NCBI RefSeq assembly: GCF_030645335.1
Contig: NZ_JAUSNH010000245.1
Location: 1 to 47,991, forward strand
Source: Lacisediminimonas sp.
GTDB taxonomy: Bacteria; Pseudomonadota; Gammaproteobacteria; Burkholderiales; Burkholderiaceae_D
Reading direction: 5' to 3'
DNA length: 47,991 bases
Below, piece after piece: positions 9,040 to 17,385 of the stretch; position 1 is the first letter of the stretch, and each line of letters begins with the position of its first letter. The notes beneath the pieces are model-generated. The model was not told where the DNA came from. It saw only the letters and a program-made list of their open reading frames with translations, and searched no databases. Made by a program: the position numbers and the translations under genes.

Positions 9040-9136
9040 TCAAGGGGGAGTAGCTTCACTGCAGATGTCGTCATTACGGGAATTTATTTTTCCCCGGCGC
9101 TGCAGGCAACGCATTGCGTTGTAGCCAGACCTTTAC
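9040..9136 (+). promoter_or_regulatory. yybP-ykoY (Mn2+) riboswitch aptamer
   Basis: It contains the hallmark elements of the yybP-ykoY class in the right order and spacing: AAGGGGGAGTAGC at 9042-9054 (P1 5' strand and L1), GTCGTCATTACGG at 9067-9079, and GCCAGACCTTT at 9124-9134 (L3 and P1 3' strand). Members of this class bind Mn2+ and commonly sit in front of TerC/YkoY- or MntP-type membrane proteins, which is what follows here. The same ACCTTTACCA also pairs perfectly with a downstream segment, giving a switchable alternative structure. Confidence 0.88.
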
Positions 9137-9168
9137 CAGCCGTTTGGTAAAGGTTTGCACCCGGGTGC
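9129..9168 (+). promoter_or_regulatory. Riboswitch expression platform: alternative hairpin
   Basis: ACCTTTACCA at 9129-9138 is perfectly complementary to TGGTAAAGGT at 9145-9154 (10 bp, 6-base loop). Since 9130-9134 also forms the 3' strand of aptamer helix P1, the two folds exclude each other. A second palindrome, GCACCCGGGTGC, follows at 9157-9168. There is no U-run, so the output may be translational or Rho-dependent rather than an intrinsic terminator (inference). Confidence 0.65.
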
Positions 9169-9218
9169 CTTTGCCAGTAGCACGGAAACAAACCGGGCGT
9201 CGGACCAAAGGAGCTTCC

Positions 9219-9929
9219 ATGGAGTTGTTTTCACCCGCGTTTTTCTCGGCACTGCTGGCGATCATCATGATCGACCTGGTGCTCGCAGGAGATAACGCTA
9301 TCGTCATCGCGCTTGTAGCGCGTCGCCTTCCAGCCCATCAGCAACGCCTTACCATCATCCTCGGGACTGTTGGCGCGGTGGTGGTGCGCGTGGTGATGAC
9401 ACTGCTGATCGTCTGGCTGCTCAATATTCCATGGCTGCAACTTGCTGGCGGTTTGCTGCTGGTCTGGATTGCGTGGAAACTGCTGGCTCCCGACGCCAGT
9501 CACGATGAACATTCGAACCTGACAGTCGGCGAGGTCTCACTGGCCAGCGCCATCCGTACCATCGTGGTGGCCGATGCGGTCATGGGACTCGATAACGTTC
9601 TCGGCGTAGCCGGCGCGGCACACGGCGATTTCATGCTGGTCGTGATCGGCCTGCTGATCAGTATCCCCATCATGGTGTTGGGTAGCACGCTGATCCTGAA
9701 ATGGGTCGAGCGCTTTCCGGCAATCATCTATATCGGCGCCGGTGTCCTGGCCTGGACGGCAGTCAAGATGATCGTGACCGACGCCAAAGTGCGCGAGTAT
9801 TTCGCGGCAAACGAAATGATGGCTTATGTCCTGTACGCGCTGGTCATTGGTGCGGTGCTGGGTAGCGGCATGTTGCGCTCGAAGCGTTCGCGGGAACTGC
9901 AGCACACCGACCATCCAGCGGGCGGCTGA
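9219..9929 (+). CDS. TerC/YjbE-family integral membrane protein, probable Mn2+ exporter
   Basis: 236 aa from the ATG at 9219, preceded by AAAGGAG with good spacing; 35 further codons upstream lie over the riboswitch and are not coding. About seven hydrophobic helices. It shows the TerC-family acidic signatures MIDLVLAGDNAIVIALVAR near the N-terminus and VVADAVMGLDNVLGVAGAA in the middle, whose Asp and Asn residues are thought to coordinate metal. The family (YkoY, YjbE, Alx) is linked to Mn2+ efflux or metalation of exported enzymes. The upstream yybP-ykoY riboswitch makes manganese the likely signal. It is followed by an intrinsic terminator, so it looks monocistronic. Confidence 0.9.
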   Translation: MELFSPAFFSALLAIIMIDLVLAGDNAIVIALVARRLPAHQQRLTIILGTVGAVVVRVVMTLLIVWLLNIPWLQLAGGLLLVWIAWKLLAPDASHDEHSNLTVGEVSLASAIRTIVVADAVMGLDNVLGVAGAAHGDFMLVVIGLLISIPIMVLGSTLILKWVERFPAIIYIGAGVLAWTAVKMIVTDAKVREYFAANEMMAYVLYALVIGAVLGSGMLRSKRSRELQHTDHPAGG

Positions 9930-9987
9930 TTGTCATGATGCAGTAACGACGTCGTGCAGTCAGGCGGCGTCGTGCAGCAAGGAAGTG

Positions 9988-10026
9988 AGGGCGAACCAGG
10001 CAAGCAAGGCCGGTTCGCCTTTTTCG
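9988..10026 (+). terminator. Rho-independent terminator of the TerC-family gene
   Basis: GGCGAACC at 9990-9997 pairs with GGTTCGCC at 10012-10019, extended outward by G-T and A-T pairs, and is followed at once by five T residues on the plus strand. It sits 60 bp after the TerC stop codon. Confidence 0.8.
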
Positions 10027-10033
10027 TTTACGT

Positions 10034-10072
10034 CTGCGCCCGCCCGTGCAGGCTGCGCACGGGCGGGCGCAG
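10034..10072. repeat. Perfect 16-bp GC-rich inverted repeat between convergent genes
   Basis: The arms at 10034-10049 and 10057-10072 are perfectly complementary over 16 bp with a 7-base loop; the left arm begins CTGCGCCCGCC. It lies in the convergent gap between the TerC gene and the GGDEF-EAL gene. No U-run follows on either strand. It could halt minus-strand transcripts with Rho or protect a 3' end (inference). Confidence 0.6.
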
Positions 10073-10175
10073 CCTGGTGGCAGGCTGCGGCAGGCAGGCT
10101 TTTCGTGGCGGGTGCTGGCGGGCCGGCCAGACAGGCGCAATGGCTGGGAACGGGTCTGGACGCGCTCTTGCGTCC

Positions 10176-12092
10176 TCAAGCCTCGGCTATGCTTGCCTTC
10201 GCCGCAGCGTTTTCATGCTGCGCCCGCAACAAGGCGGTGATATGCGGCCCAGGCAAGGGCGCGCCCAGGAAGTAGCCTTGCACCCGGTCGCAGCCGTTTT
10301 CATCCAGGAAGGCCAGCTGCGCCGCAGTTTCGACGCCTTCAGCCACGACCATCACACCGAGCGAATGCGCCATCGCGATGATGGCGGTCGTGATGGCCCT
10401 GTCCTCGGCGTCGCCAGGCAGGCCGGTGATGAAGGCGCGGTCAATCTTGAGCTGGTCGATCGGGAAGCGTTTCAGGTAGGCCATCGACGAATAGCCGGTG
10501 CCAAAATCATCGACCGCGATACGCACGCCCGCGGCCTTTAGCCTGGTCAGCAGGCGCACGTTGTCATCGACGTTTTCCATCAGTACGGTCTCGGTGATTT
10601 CGAGTTCGAGCTGCCCGGGCGACACACCCGTGTCCCGCAGGATCGACAGGATATCGTCGACCATTGTTTCCTCGCGCATCTGGCGTACTGACAGGTTGAC
10701 CGCCATGTGCAGTTCGCGCATGCCCTCGGCGGCCCAGCGGGCAGCCTGCTGGCATGCCGCTTCCAGTACCCATTTTCCTAGCGGAACGATGAGGCCGGAT
10801 TCTTCGGCAATCGGTATGAACTCCACCGGTTGTATCAGGCCCAGTTCCGGATGCTCCCAGCGCAGCAGGGCTTCGACGGCGACGATGCGGCGGGTGGCAA
10901 TGCTGATCTGCGGCTGGAAAAATACCCGCAGCTCATTGCGTTCCATTGCACGGCGCATGCTGTTTTCAAGCTGTACGCGCTTTTTCGCCCTTTGCTCCAT
11001 ATCCGGGTGGAAGCGCTCGAAGGCATTTTTGCCGCGGTTCTTGGCCTGGTACATCGCGGTGTCCGCATTGCGGGTCAGGGCTTGCAGGTCGGTGGTGTCG
11101 ATCGGGTAGATCGACAGGCCCAGGCTGGCGGTCACATGCAAATCGATATTGTCGATCACGAACGGCTCGTTGAGCGCGGCCAACAGCTTGGCGGCCACTG
11201 ATTCGCTCTCGCGGGAGCTGCTCGCCGATTCGAGGATCACGGCAAATTCATCGCCGCCGATGCGGCAGATGGTATCGGTCGTGCGCAGGATCTTGACCAG
11301 TCGCTGCGCGACCAGTTTCAGCAGGCGGTCGCCGTTCTGGTGGCCCAGCGTGTCGTTGACTGCCTTGAAATTGTCCAGGTCCAGGAACAGCAGTCCGACC
11401 ATGCCGCCGAACTGGTCGACCTTCGACAGCGCAAAGGCCAGCCGGGCATTGAACGCGTGCCGGTTGGGCAACCCTGTGACCGAGTCGGAATGGGCCAGGT
11501 AATCAAGGTGCGCTTCGGTGTGGCGCACCACTTTGCGCATGCGCGACACCAGCACGAACGAGATGGCCAGGGAGCCGATCGCAACGGCCAGTGTCAGGGC
11601 AATGTAGCCCAGCACGCGCCACCACAATTTTTCCAGGCTGATGCGCAGTACGACCGTGCCGAGCTGGCGCTCGGCCAGCTTTACCGGTTGCGCCACCAAT
11701 AACTCGGCGACGCTGAACTGATAGCCGGTCCGCAAAAGCGCGGCGTCCGGCATTGTCGGCGCCATCTGGTCGGGTGCCTGGTACAGGGCCAGCGTACTGC
11801 GGTCATGGCTGAAAATCGCGGCCGCCTGCACACTGGGTGAATATTCCAGCGCCGACAGTGTTTCGCGGGCGGCCCGGGGATCGTTGAAAACCAGGGCAGC
11901 GGCGCTGTTTTCGCCGATGATGCGCGCCTGTACCCGCAAGTCGTCAACCAGCGCGCTTCGCAACGAGACCACCTGGTAGATCGTCAATAGGGTTCCCGCC
12001 AGCAGCAAGGCCGCACCGGCCGTGACCAGCGTGGCCAAGTCCATCCAGTGCGACAGGCGGCCGGTTCGGTTGAACGGCGCGGTATTCATCAT
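10176..12092 (-). CDS. Membrane GGDEF-EAL protein with periplasmic CHASE8-like sensor
   Basis: 638 aa. Residues 1-45 include an N-terminal membrane helix. A periplasmic region of about 110 residues (ENSAAALVFNDPRAARETLSAL) resembles the CHASE8 sensor of YfiN/TpbB, and a second helix (about 150-175) ends in RMRKV. The diguanylate cyclase domain has an intact RIGGDEF (about 277-283) with an inhibitory RxxD site (RTTD) five residues before it. The phosphodiesterase domain keeps EALLRW (about 406), NLSVRQM, ETVLMEN, DDFGTGYSS and VVAEGVET, so both c-di-GMP synthesis and breakdown look possible. Its start overlaps the yfiR-like gene by ATGA, indicating coupled translation. Confidence 0.93.
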   Translation of the reverse strand: MMNTAPFNRTGRLSHWMDLATLVTAGAALLLAGTLLTIYQVVSLRSALVDDLRVQARIIGENSAAALVFNDPRAARETLSALEYSPSVQAAAIFSHDRSTLALYQAPDQMAPTMPDAALLRTGYQFSVAELLVAQPVKLAERQLGTVVLRISLEKLWWRVLGYIALTLAVAIGSLAISFVLVSRMRKVVRHTEAHLDYLAHSDSVTGLPNRHAFNARLAFALSKVDQFGGMVGLLFLDLDNFKAVNDTLGHQNGDRLLKLVAQRLVKILRTTDTICRIGGDEFAVILESASSSRESESVAAKLLAALNEPFVIDNIDLHVTASLGLSIYPIDTTDLQALTRNADTAMYQAKNRGKNAFERFHPDMEQRAKKRVQLENSMRRAMERNELRVFFQPQISIATRRIVAVEALLRWEHPELGLIQPVEFIPIAEESGLIVPLGKWVLEAACQQAARWAAEGMRELHMAVNLSVRQMREETMVDDILSILRDTGVSPGQLELEITETVLMENVDDNVRLLTRLKAAGVRIAVDDFGTGYSSMAYLKRFPIDQLKIDRAFITGLPGDAEDRAITTAIIAMAHSLGVMVVAEGVETAAQLAFLDENGCDRVQGYFLGAPLPGPHITALLRAQHENAAAKASIAEA

Positions 12093-12631
12093 CGGACGTT
12101 CCTCGCCAATCGCAATAGTTTCGAACTCATGACCAGGCCGACCGCGCGCGCCGCCGAATTGTCGGCGTCAAACACGATCCGCGTACCTTCGGTTTTCAAT
12201 GCAATCATGAGCCCGTCCTGCACCTCGAACTGGTCTGAAACGGTCAGTATGGCAGAGCCAGCCAGGGAGTTGCGGGCCGCGTTCCACTTTTCCCGCGGCA
12301 TTGCGCCAACCACCAGCAATTCGCAGTCGCGCAGGCTGTCGCCGCCCTGGACCGTCTGCAGCTCCAGCCGCCGCCCAAGCAGCGTCGTCACGGCGAGTTC
12401 CTGCATGCCTTGCCTGAGTTCCGGTGCATTCAGGAAGCAGGCGTTGAACGCAGACCCCACTGGCATGGCATTGCCCGGCCAGTTGGTGAAAAGGGCCAGG
12501 TTGTACACGATTGCCGCTTTCAACCGGTAGTCTGCGATGGGCGCAGCATAGCTCGCGCTACTGCAAAGCAGTAGCGTAATCCCTGTCTGCAGGGCCCAGC
12601 GTCGGCAGGTGCGTGCAAAAACCAAGTTCAA
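12089..12631 (-). CDS. YfiR family (DUF4154) periplasmic regulatory protein
   Basis: 180 aa with a predicted signal peptide (about residues 1-30, CSSASYAAP) followed by the family opening YRLKAAIVYNLALFTNWPG. Family proteins such as Pseudomonas YfiR sit in the periplasm and repress a CHASE8-containing diguanylate cyclase (YfiN); here the gene directly downstream encodes just such a protein. Both neighbours overlap it by four bases: a TTGA overlap with the receptor stop and an ATGA overlap with the GGDEF-EAL start. The start is therefore a TTG at 12631. Two Cys residues in the mature part (about 48 and 75) could form a disulfide, a feature known to matter for YfiR stability. Family assignment is strong; the partner is inferred from the operon. 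Confidence 0.87.
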   Translation of the reverse strand: MNLVFARTCRRWALQTGITLLLCSSASYAAPIADYRLKAAIVYNLALFTNWPGNAMPVGSAFNACFLNAPELRQGMQELAVTTLLGRRLELQTVQGGDSLRDCELLVVGAMPREKWNAARNSLAGSAILTVSDQFEVQDGLMIALKTEGTRIVFDADNSAARAVGLVMSSKLLRLARNVR

Positions 12632-14667
12632 AAGCCGATCGTCAATTTCATGCGCCAGGTACGGGGATCCTGTTGCAGGCTGTCTTGCGTGTGTTCGCTG
12701 CCACCAGGGTCGGCATAGCGCCGGTTGAAAACGTTATACAGGCTCGCGGATAGTTCTACCCCCTTTGCCAGGCTGGCAGACAACAGGGTTGCGTTGGCTA
12801 CCCAATAGCCATCGATCTGTCCGGCCAGACTGCTGCGCGGGCCGACATATTGCGCTTCGAATCCGGTGCGCAATCGACCCAGCGGCACGGAAATATTGGC
12901 CTTGCCCAACACCCGTGGCGAGTTGACCGGATGCCCGCTGGCCGTACCGTCATGCGTGTGCTGGATGGTGGTGCTGGCGCGCAACCGTGCGCCACCGGCC
13001 CATGCGTGATCCAGGGCCAGTTCGAGTCCGCGTGCGACGGCCCTGCCGGCGTTCAGGAAGGTCGACATTTGCGTACCCGGATCATAGCTCTGGGTGATCA
13101 GGTCCGATACGATATTCTGGTAAAGCGTGGCGCTGAGTTTGCTGTTTTGACCCAAACGTTGTTCAACGATCAGTTCGCGGGACTGGATGCGCTCGGACTT
13201 GAGCCGGGGATTGGCGTTCTGGCCGTCGGGGGCGGGCGCCTGGTAATACATTTCATACGCATTGGGATCGCGGTACGCGGTGCCGAAAATGCCCTTGATC
13301 ACGGTTCCCGTGCGCGGCTTGTAGATCAGCGCCAGACGGGGATTGAGGATGGATGTGGTGATTTCAGAGGAGTCCAGGCGCAGTCCTGCATTGAGCACCA
13401 GCTTTGGCCCGAGCATGATTTCGTCCTGGATGAACAATCCCGTGCTGCGCCCGCGCCGGCGATCGTCAAGGCCGGCAACATAGGGTGCAACGTAGTAGTT
13501 GTATTGCGCGCGGCGATGGTCCACCGAATGTTCGGCGCCAAACACCAGCTTGTGTCCGCTAAAGCGCGTGCTGACCAGCTTGATGTCGGCGGCGATCGTG
13601 CTGCCCACGCTGCCATCGCGCTGGATATTCAGGGGCGGCACGTCATAAACGTAGTCGCCTTCGTACTGGTAGCGGCCGAACGACAGGTTCAGCGATAGTT
13701 CAGTGTTGCTCGACAACACATCGCGATAGCCGACTTGCCCCCGGGTCTGGACGTCGCGCGTGAGCGACCTCGGGTCATTGAATACCTGCGCGAAGGAGGC
13801 GGTCGGGATGCCTTTGGTCCGTTCAGCGTGCGCCAGCGTGAAGCGCCATGGACCTGCGCTGCCTTTTGCGAACAGTGAATTGGCGAGGTCGTGATCCAGC
13901 CCGCGGGCGATGCCATTGTTGTTGCCGGGCGTGTCGAACTCGGGGTAGTACAAATCTGCGCCAGTGCTGCGGTAACGGGTGGCCGACAGCAGCAGTTCGG
14001 CGCCGGCATCGTTACGCAGCGAAAGCGTGGCACGGCCCTTGGCGCCGCCAAACCGGCCGGCTTCGCCCGACAGTTGTACCGGCGGCAGGTTTCGAGGGTT
14101 TTTGGTCACGACATTGATGACGCCGAAGAATGCGTTGGCGCCATACATCGATGATCCGGCGCCAGGCACGTATTCGACGCGCTCGATCAGGTCAATGTCC
14201 AGCATGAATTCGGTGCCGACCGCCGCCTGGTTGTACACGGCATCGTTGGTGCGCTGGCCGTCGATCAGCAACAGGAAGCGTGTGTTGTAGTCGCCGGGGC
14301 GCAGGAATCCGCGCGCGCCGAGATAGGTGTAATTGCGGTCCTGGTTGACAGTCAGGCCGGGCAGGGTGCGCAGTATGTCGGCCAGTGTGCGCCAGCCGAA
14401 GCTGCGTATTTCTTCAGAGGTGACCACCGAAACCGCCGAAGGCGCGTCGCTGGCGCTTTGCAGGTACTTCGAGGCACTGTAGACCTCGGCATCGAGCAAC
14501 TGCTCGATGGGCATGCGCACCAGTTCATCGACCTCTGGTCCATGCTCCGTCGCCATTGCGCTTGAACAACCCAGCAGGGAAGCAAGCAAGCCGCCCGCCG
14601 CTACCATGCGGCGCAACGGGCTTTCCTGGCAATGGTCATGCGCCATGATCGGCTTGTGGACAGGCAT
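12628..14667 (-). CDS. TonB-dependent outer-membrane receptor
   Basis: About 679 aa from the ATG at 14667; a TTG at 14709 and ATGs at 14646 and 14607 are other possible starts, none with a convincing Shine-Dalgarno. The signal peptide region is MVAAGGLLASLLGCSSAMA. The plug domain follows (SDAPSAVSVVTSEEIRSFGWRTLADILRTLPG, LLIDGQRTND, IERVEYVPGAGSSMYGANAFFGVINVVTKNP), then a beta-barrel ending in a C-terminal Phe (MKLTIGF) as outer-membrane proteins do. It takes up or senses an unknown ligand, energised by TonB. It is the first gene of a coupled operon with the YfiR-like and GGDEF-EAL genes, suggesting a sensing role. No FecA-like signalling extension is visible. Confidence 0.92.
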   Translation of the reverse strand: MPVHKPIMAHDHCQESPLRRMVAAGGLLASLLGCSSAMATEHGPEVDELVRMPIEQLLDAEVYSASKYLQSASDAPSAVSVVTSEEIRSFGWRTLADILRTLPGLTVNQDRNYTYLGARGFLRPGDYNTRFLLLIDGQRTNDAVYNQAAVGTEFMLDIDLIERVEYVPGAGSSMYGANAFFGVINVVTKNPRNLPPVQLSGEAGRFGGAKGRATLSLRNDAGAELLLSATRYRSTGADLYYPEFDTPGNNNGIARGLDHDLANSLFAKGSAGPWRFTLAHAERTKGIPTASFAQVFNDPRSLTRDVQTRGQVGYRDVLSSNTELSLNLSFGRYQYEGDYVYDVPPLNIQRDGSVGSTIAADIKLVSTRFSGHKLVFGAEHSVDHRRAQYNYYVAPYVAGLDDRRRGRSTGLFIQDEIMLGPKLVLNAGLRLDSSEITTSILNPRLALIYKPRTGTVIKGIFGTAYRDPNAYEMYYQAPAPDGQNANPRLKSERIQSRELIVEQRLGQNSKLSATLYQNIVSDLITQSYDPGTQMSTFLNAGRAVARGLELALDHAWAGGARLRASTTIQHTHDGTASGHPVNSPRVLGKANISVPLGRLRTGFEAQYVGPRSSLAGQIDGYWVANATLLSASLAKGVELSASLYNVFNRRYADPGGSEHTQDSLQQDPRTWRMKLTIGF

Positions 14668-14882
14668 CAACGGCAGACCCGGCGCAGCGGGAGCTCCACG
14701 CTCAGGCAATCACGCGCCCGCTTGATGGTCGGTTGCTGCAAGGATGTTGAGCTTTTCTGATGATGTGCATGACTGGTAAACAATTTTATCTCTCGTCAAT
14801 CTTGCCTGAAAGACATTGTAACCGTTCGCACAACACGCCGGGGCGCCATACCGGGTCAAATACGTTCTTGCCCGATGCTATT

Positions 14883-16184
14883 TCAGAGCAGTCCCTCAAA
14901 CAGGATGACGTCGACCATGTCGCCGGCGGCAACCTGGCCCTGCTCGTGGTGCAGCACCACCATGCAGTTGGCCTCGGACATCGAGCGCAGGATGCCTGAG
15001 CCCTGGGCGCCGGTAATACTGACGCTGCGGCTGCCGTCGGCTGCGGTGCTCAGGATGGCGCGCTGGTATTCGGTGCGGCCAGGCTTTTTACGGATGGCGG
15101 AACTGGAAACGACCGACATCAGCGGCAGTGGCGCGGGGCTTGCCCCCATCATGTGCAACAGGGCCTCGCGCGCAAAAAAGTAGAACGTGACCATCACCGC
15201 CACCGGATTGCCGGGCAGGCCGAACAGGTACGCGCCGCGTCCGCCCGAGGAGATATGGCCGAATGCCATCGGGCGGCCGGGCCGCATGCCGATTTTCCAG
15301 AAACAAACGTCGCCGAGCTTGGCCATCATGTGCCGCGTGTAATCGGCCGCGCCGACCGAGACGCCGCCGGAGGTGATGATGGCGTCCGCATTTTCCGCCG
15401 CGCTGCGGAAAGCCTCTTCCAGCGCCTGTGGCTCATCCCGCACCACGCCCATGTCGACGATGTCACAGCCAAGGCGGCGCAGCATGCCATACAAGGTGTA
15501 GCGGTTGCTGTCGTAGACGCAGCCTTCGTCGAGCGCTTCGCCAATCGAGCGCAGTTCGTCGCCGGTGGAAAAAAATGCGACCCGCAGTCGCCGCTGTACA
15601 GGCACTTCGGCAATCCCCAGCGATGCCAGCAGGCCAAGGTCGGCCGGGCGCAGTATCTTGCCCTTGGCTAGCGCAATGCTGCCGGCGGCCAGGTCTTCCC
15701 CGGCAAAGCGCCGGTTGTCGCCGGCCCGTACCACGCCAGCGGGAATGGTGACCGATTGCGCGTTGCCGTCGCGGGTGAATTCCTGTGGCACGACCGTATC
15801 GCAAGCGGGCGGCATGATGGCGCCGGTCATGATCCGCAGGCACTGGCCCGGACCGACGTCGCCACTGAAGGCGCGACCGGCATAGGCGGTGCCGACTACC
15901 TGCAGGCTGACGTCCTTGTCGTCCAGGTCGGCGGAGCGGATTGCATAGCCGTCCATCGCAGAATTGTCATGCGCCGGGACATTGATCGGTGAAATGATGT
16001 CGGCTGCCAGTACCCGGTCCAGCGCCGCGCGGATTGCCAGCTTCTCGACCGAGTCGACCGGACGGATGAAGGAGCGGATCACCTGTTGTGCGCTGGCGAC
16101 GGGCAAGGCGTCCGGGTCGTAGCCCGATACGCAACTGGCGATCTGGTCCAGGGACGGGTGCAATGGCTGTTGGGCTGTTGACAT
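14883..16184 (-). CDS. moeA: Molybdopterin molybdenumtransferase MoeA
   Basis: 433 aa from the ATG at 16184. The open frame continues far upstream but there it overlaps moaA in another frame, so it is not coding. MoeA inserts molybdate into adenylylated molybdopterin. It shows PAHDNSAMDGYAIRSADL, the MTGAIMPPACDTVVPQE segment, FSTGDEL, YDSNRYTLYGML, ITSGGVSVGAADYTRH and FGLPGNPVAVMVTF, the expected order of MoeA signatures. It lies 37 bp after moaA on the same strand and is the last gene of a probable chrA-moaA-moeA run. A mobA gene, often placed between moaA and moeA in related bacteria, is absent here. Confidence 0.95.
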   Translation of the reverse strand: MSTAQQPLHPSLDQIASCVSGYDPDALPVASAQQVIRSFIRPVDSVEKLAIRAALDRVLAADIISPINVPAHDNSAMDGYAIRSADLDDKDVSLQVVGTAYAGRAFSGDVGPGQCLRIMTGAIMPPACDTVVPQEFTRDGNAQSVTIPAGVVRAGDNRRFAGEDLAAGSIALAKGKILRPADLGLLASLGIAEVPVQRRLRVAFFSTGDELRSIGEALDEGCVYDSNRYTLYGMLRRLGCDIVDMGVVRDEPQALEEAFRSAAENADAIITSGGVSVGAADYTRHMMAKLGDVCFWKIGMRPGRPMAFGHISSGGRGAYLFGLPGNPVAVMVTFYFFAREALLHMMGASPAPLPLMSVVSSSAIRKKPGRTEYQRAILSTAADGSRSVSITGAQGSGILRSMSEANCMVVLHHEQGQVAAGDMVDVILFEGLL

Positions 16185-16221
16185 GAAGCTGCTTTCTTTT
16201 TCCGGGAGCCGCATGGCTGCC

Positions 16222-17337
16222 TTACCCGCCAATGTAGGACATTTCGACTTTGCGGCGCGCCTGCGCCAGCCCTTCGGTATTGATGGTGCGCAGTTGCGAG
16301 TAGCGGTCGCCGCGCTGGCGCCACAAATGGGCGATTGCGCTTTCCACTTCGGCATCGCTGTGGCCATTGCGCAGCAGGCTGCGCAAGTCATGTCCGGCGC
16401 TGGCGAACAGGCAGGTATAGACCCGCCCCTCGGTCGACAGGCGCGCGCGCGTGCAGTCGCCGCAGAACGCTTGCGTGACGCTGGCGATGACGCCGATCTC
16501 GCCGCCGCCATCGCGATAGCGCCAGCGGGCGGCGGTTTCGCCAGTGTAGTTTGATTGCGTTTCAACGAGCGGCATTTCCGCGCTGATGCGGCGCACGACT
16601 TCGGCCGAGGGAATCACTTCGTCGAGCTTCCAGCCGTTGGACGCGCCGACATCCATGTATTCGATAAAGCGCAGGATGACCGGCGTGTCCTTGAAGTAGC
16701 GCGCCATCGGCACGATTTCCTGGTCGTTCATGCCGCCCTTGACGACCATGTTGACCTTGATCGGGCCCAGGCCGACCTGTTGCGCGACGTCGATGCCATG
16801 CAGGACTTCGGCGACCGGGAAATCGACGTCATTCATGCGCTGGAATACGGTTTCGTCGAGCGAGTCGAGCGACACGGTGACGCGGGTCAGGCCGGCATCC
16901 TTGAGCGACTGCGCCTTGCGCGCCAGCAGTGAGCCGTTGGTGGTCAGCGTCAGGTCGAGCGGCGTACCGCCTGGCGTGCGCAGCATGGCCAGCATCTCGA
17001 TCAATTTTTCGATGTTCTTGCGCAGCAGCGGTTCGCCGCCCGTCAGGCGGATCTTGTTGACCCCATGCGCGACGAAGTGGCGCGCTATGCGGGTAATTTC
17101 TTCGAACGTGAGCAAGGAGCTTTGCGGCAGGAACGCATAGTCCTTGTCGAATACTTCCTTGGGCATGCAATACACACAGCGGAAATTGCAGCGGTCGGTG
17201 ACGGAGATGCGCAAGTCCCGCAGCGGCCGCGACAGGGTGTCGCTCAGCAGGCCAGTAGGGGTTTCGAGAACGTCCGGAATGACAGCGGGCCGGTCCGGAT
17301 AGCGTTGCTCGGCAATGGGAATGACTTTGACGACCAT
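16222..17337 (-). CDS. moaA: GTP 3',8-cyclase MoaA
   Basis: 371 aa radical SAM enzyme. It converts GTP to 3',8-cyclo-GTP, the first step of molybdenum cofactor synthesis. The N-terminal 4Fe-4S cluster motif is CNFRCVYC (Cx3CxxC). The C-terminal cluster cysteines lie in [21 protein letters not shown], and the chain ends in the conserved double glycine (SYIGG) needed for activity. [10 protein letters not shown] is the SAM-binding GGEP region. The N-terminus is about 40 residues longer than the shortest homologues; the ATG at 17337 is the chosen start. It lies 48 bp downstream of chrA. Confidence 0.95.
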   Translation of the reverse strand: MVVKVIPIAEQRYPDRPAVIPDVLETPTGLLSDTLSRPLRDLRISVTDRCNFRCVYCMPKEVFDKDYAFLPQSSLLTFEEITRIARHFVAHGVNKIRLTGGEPLLRKNIEKLIEMLAMLRTPGGTPLDLTLTTNGSLLARKAQSLKDAGLTRVTVSLDSLDETVFQRMNDVDFPVAEVLHGIDVAQQVGLGPIKVNMVVKGGMNDQEIVPMARYFKDTPVILRFIEYMDVGASNGWKLDEVIPSAEVVRRISAEMPLVETQSNYTGETAARWRYRDGGGEIGVIASVTQAFCGDCTRARLSTEGRVYTCLFASAGHDLRSLLRNGHSDAEVESAIAHLWRQRGDRYSQLRTINTEGLAQARRKVEMSYIGG

Positions 17338-17385
17338 GATGGTGTGAACCTTGTCGTGCGAGCAGCTCGCAACGCACCGATGATG

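Noticed and set aside
16185-16565. N-terminal extension of moeA by 127 codons
   Set aside because: It overlaps moaA in another frame and is compositionally antisense-like; the ATG at 16184 gives a standard MoeA start.
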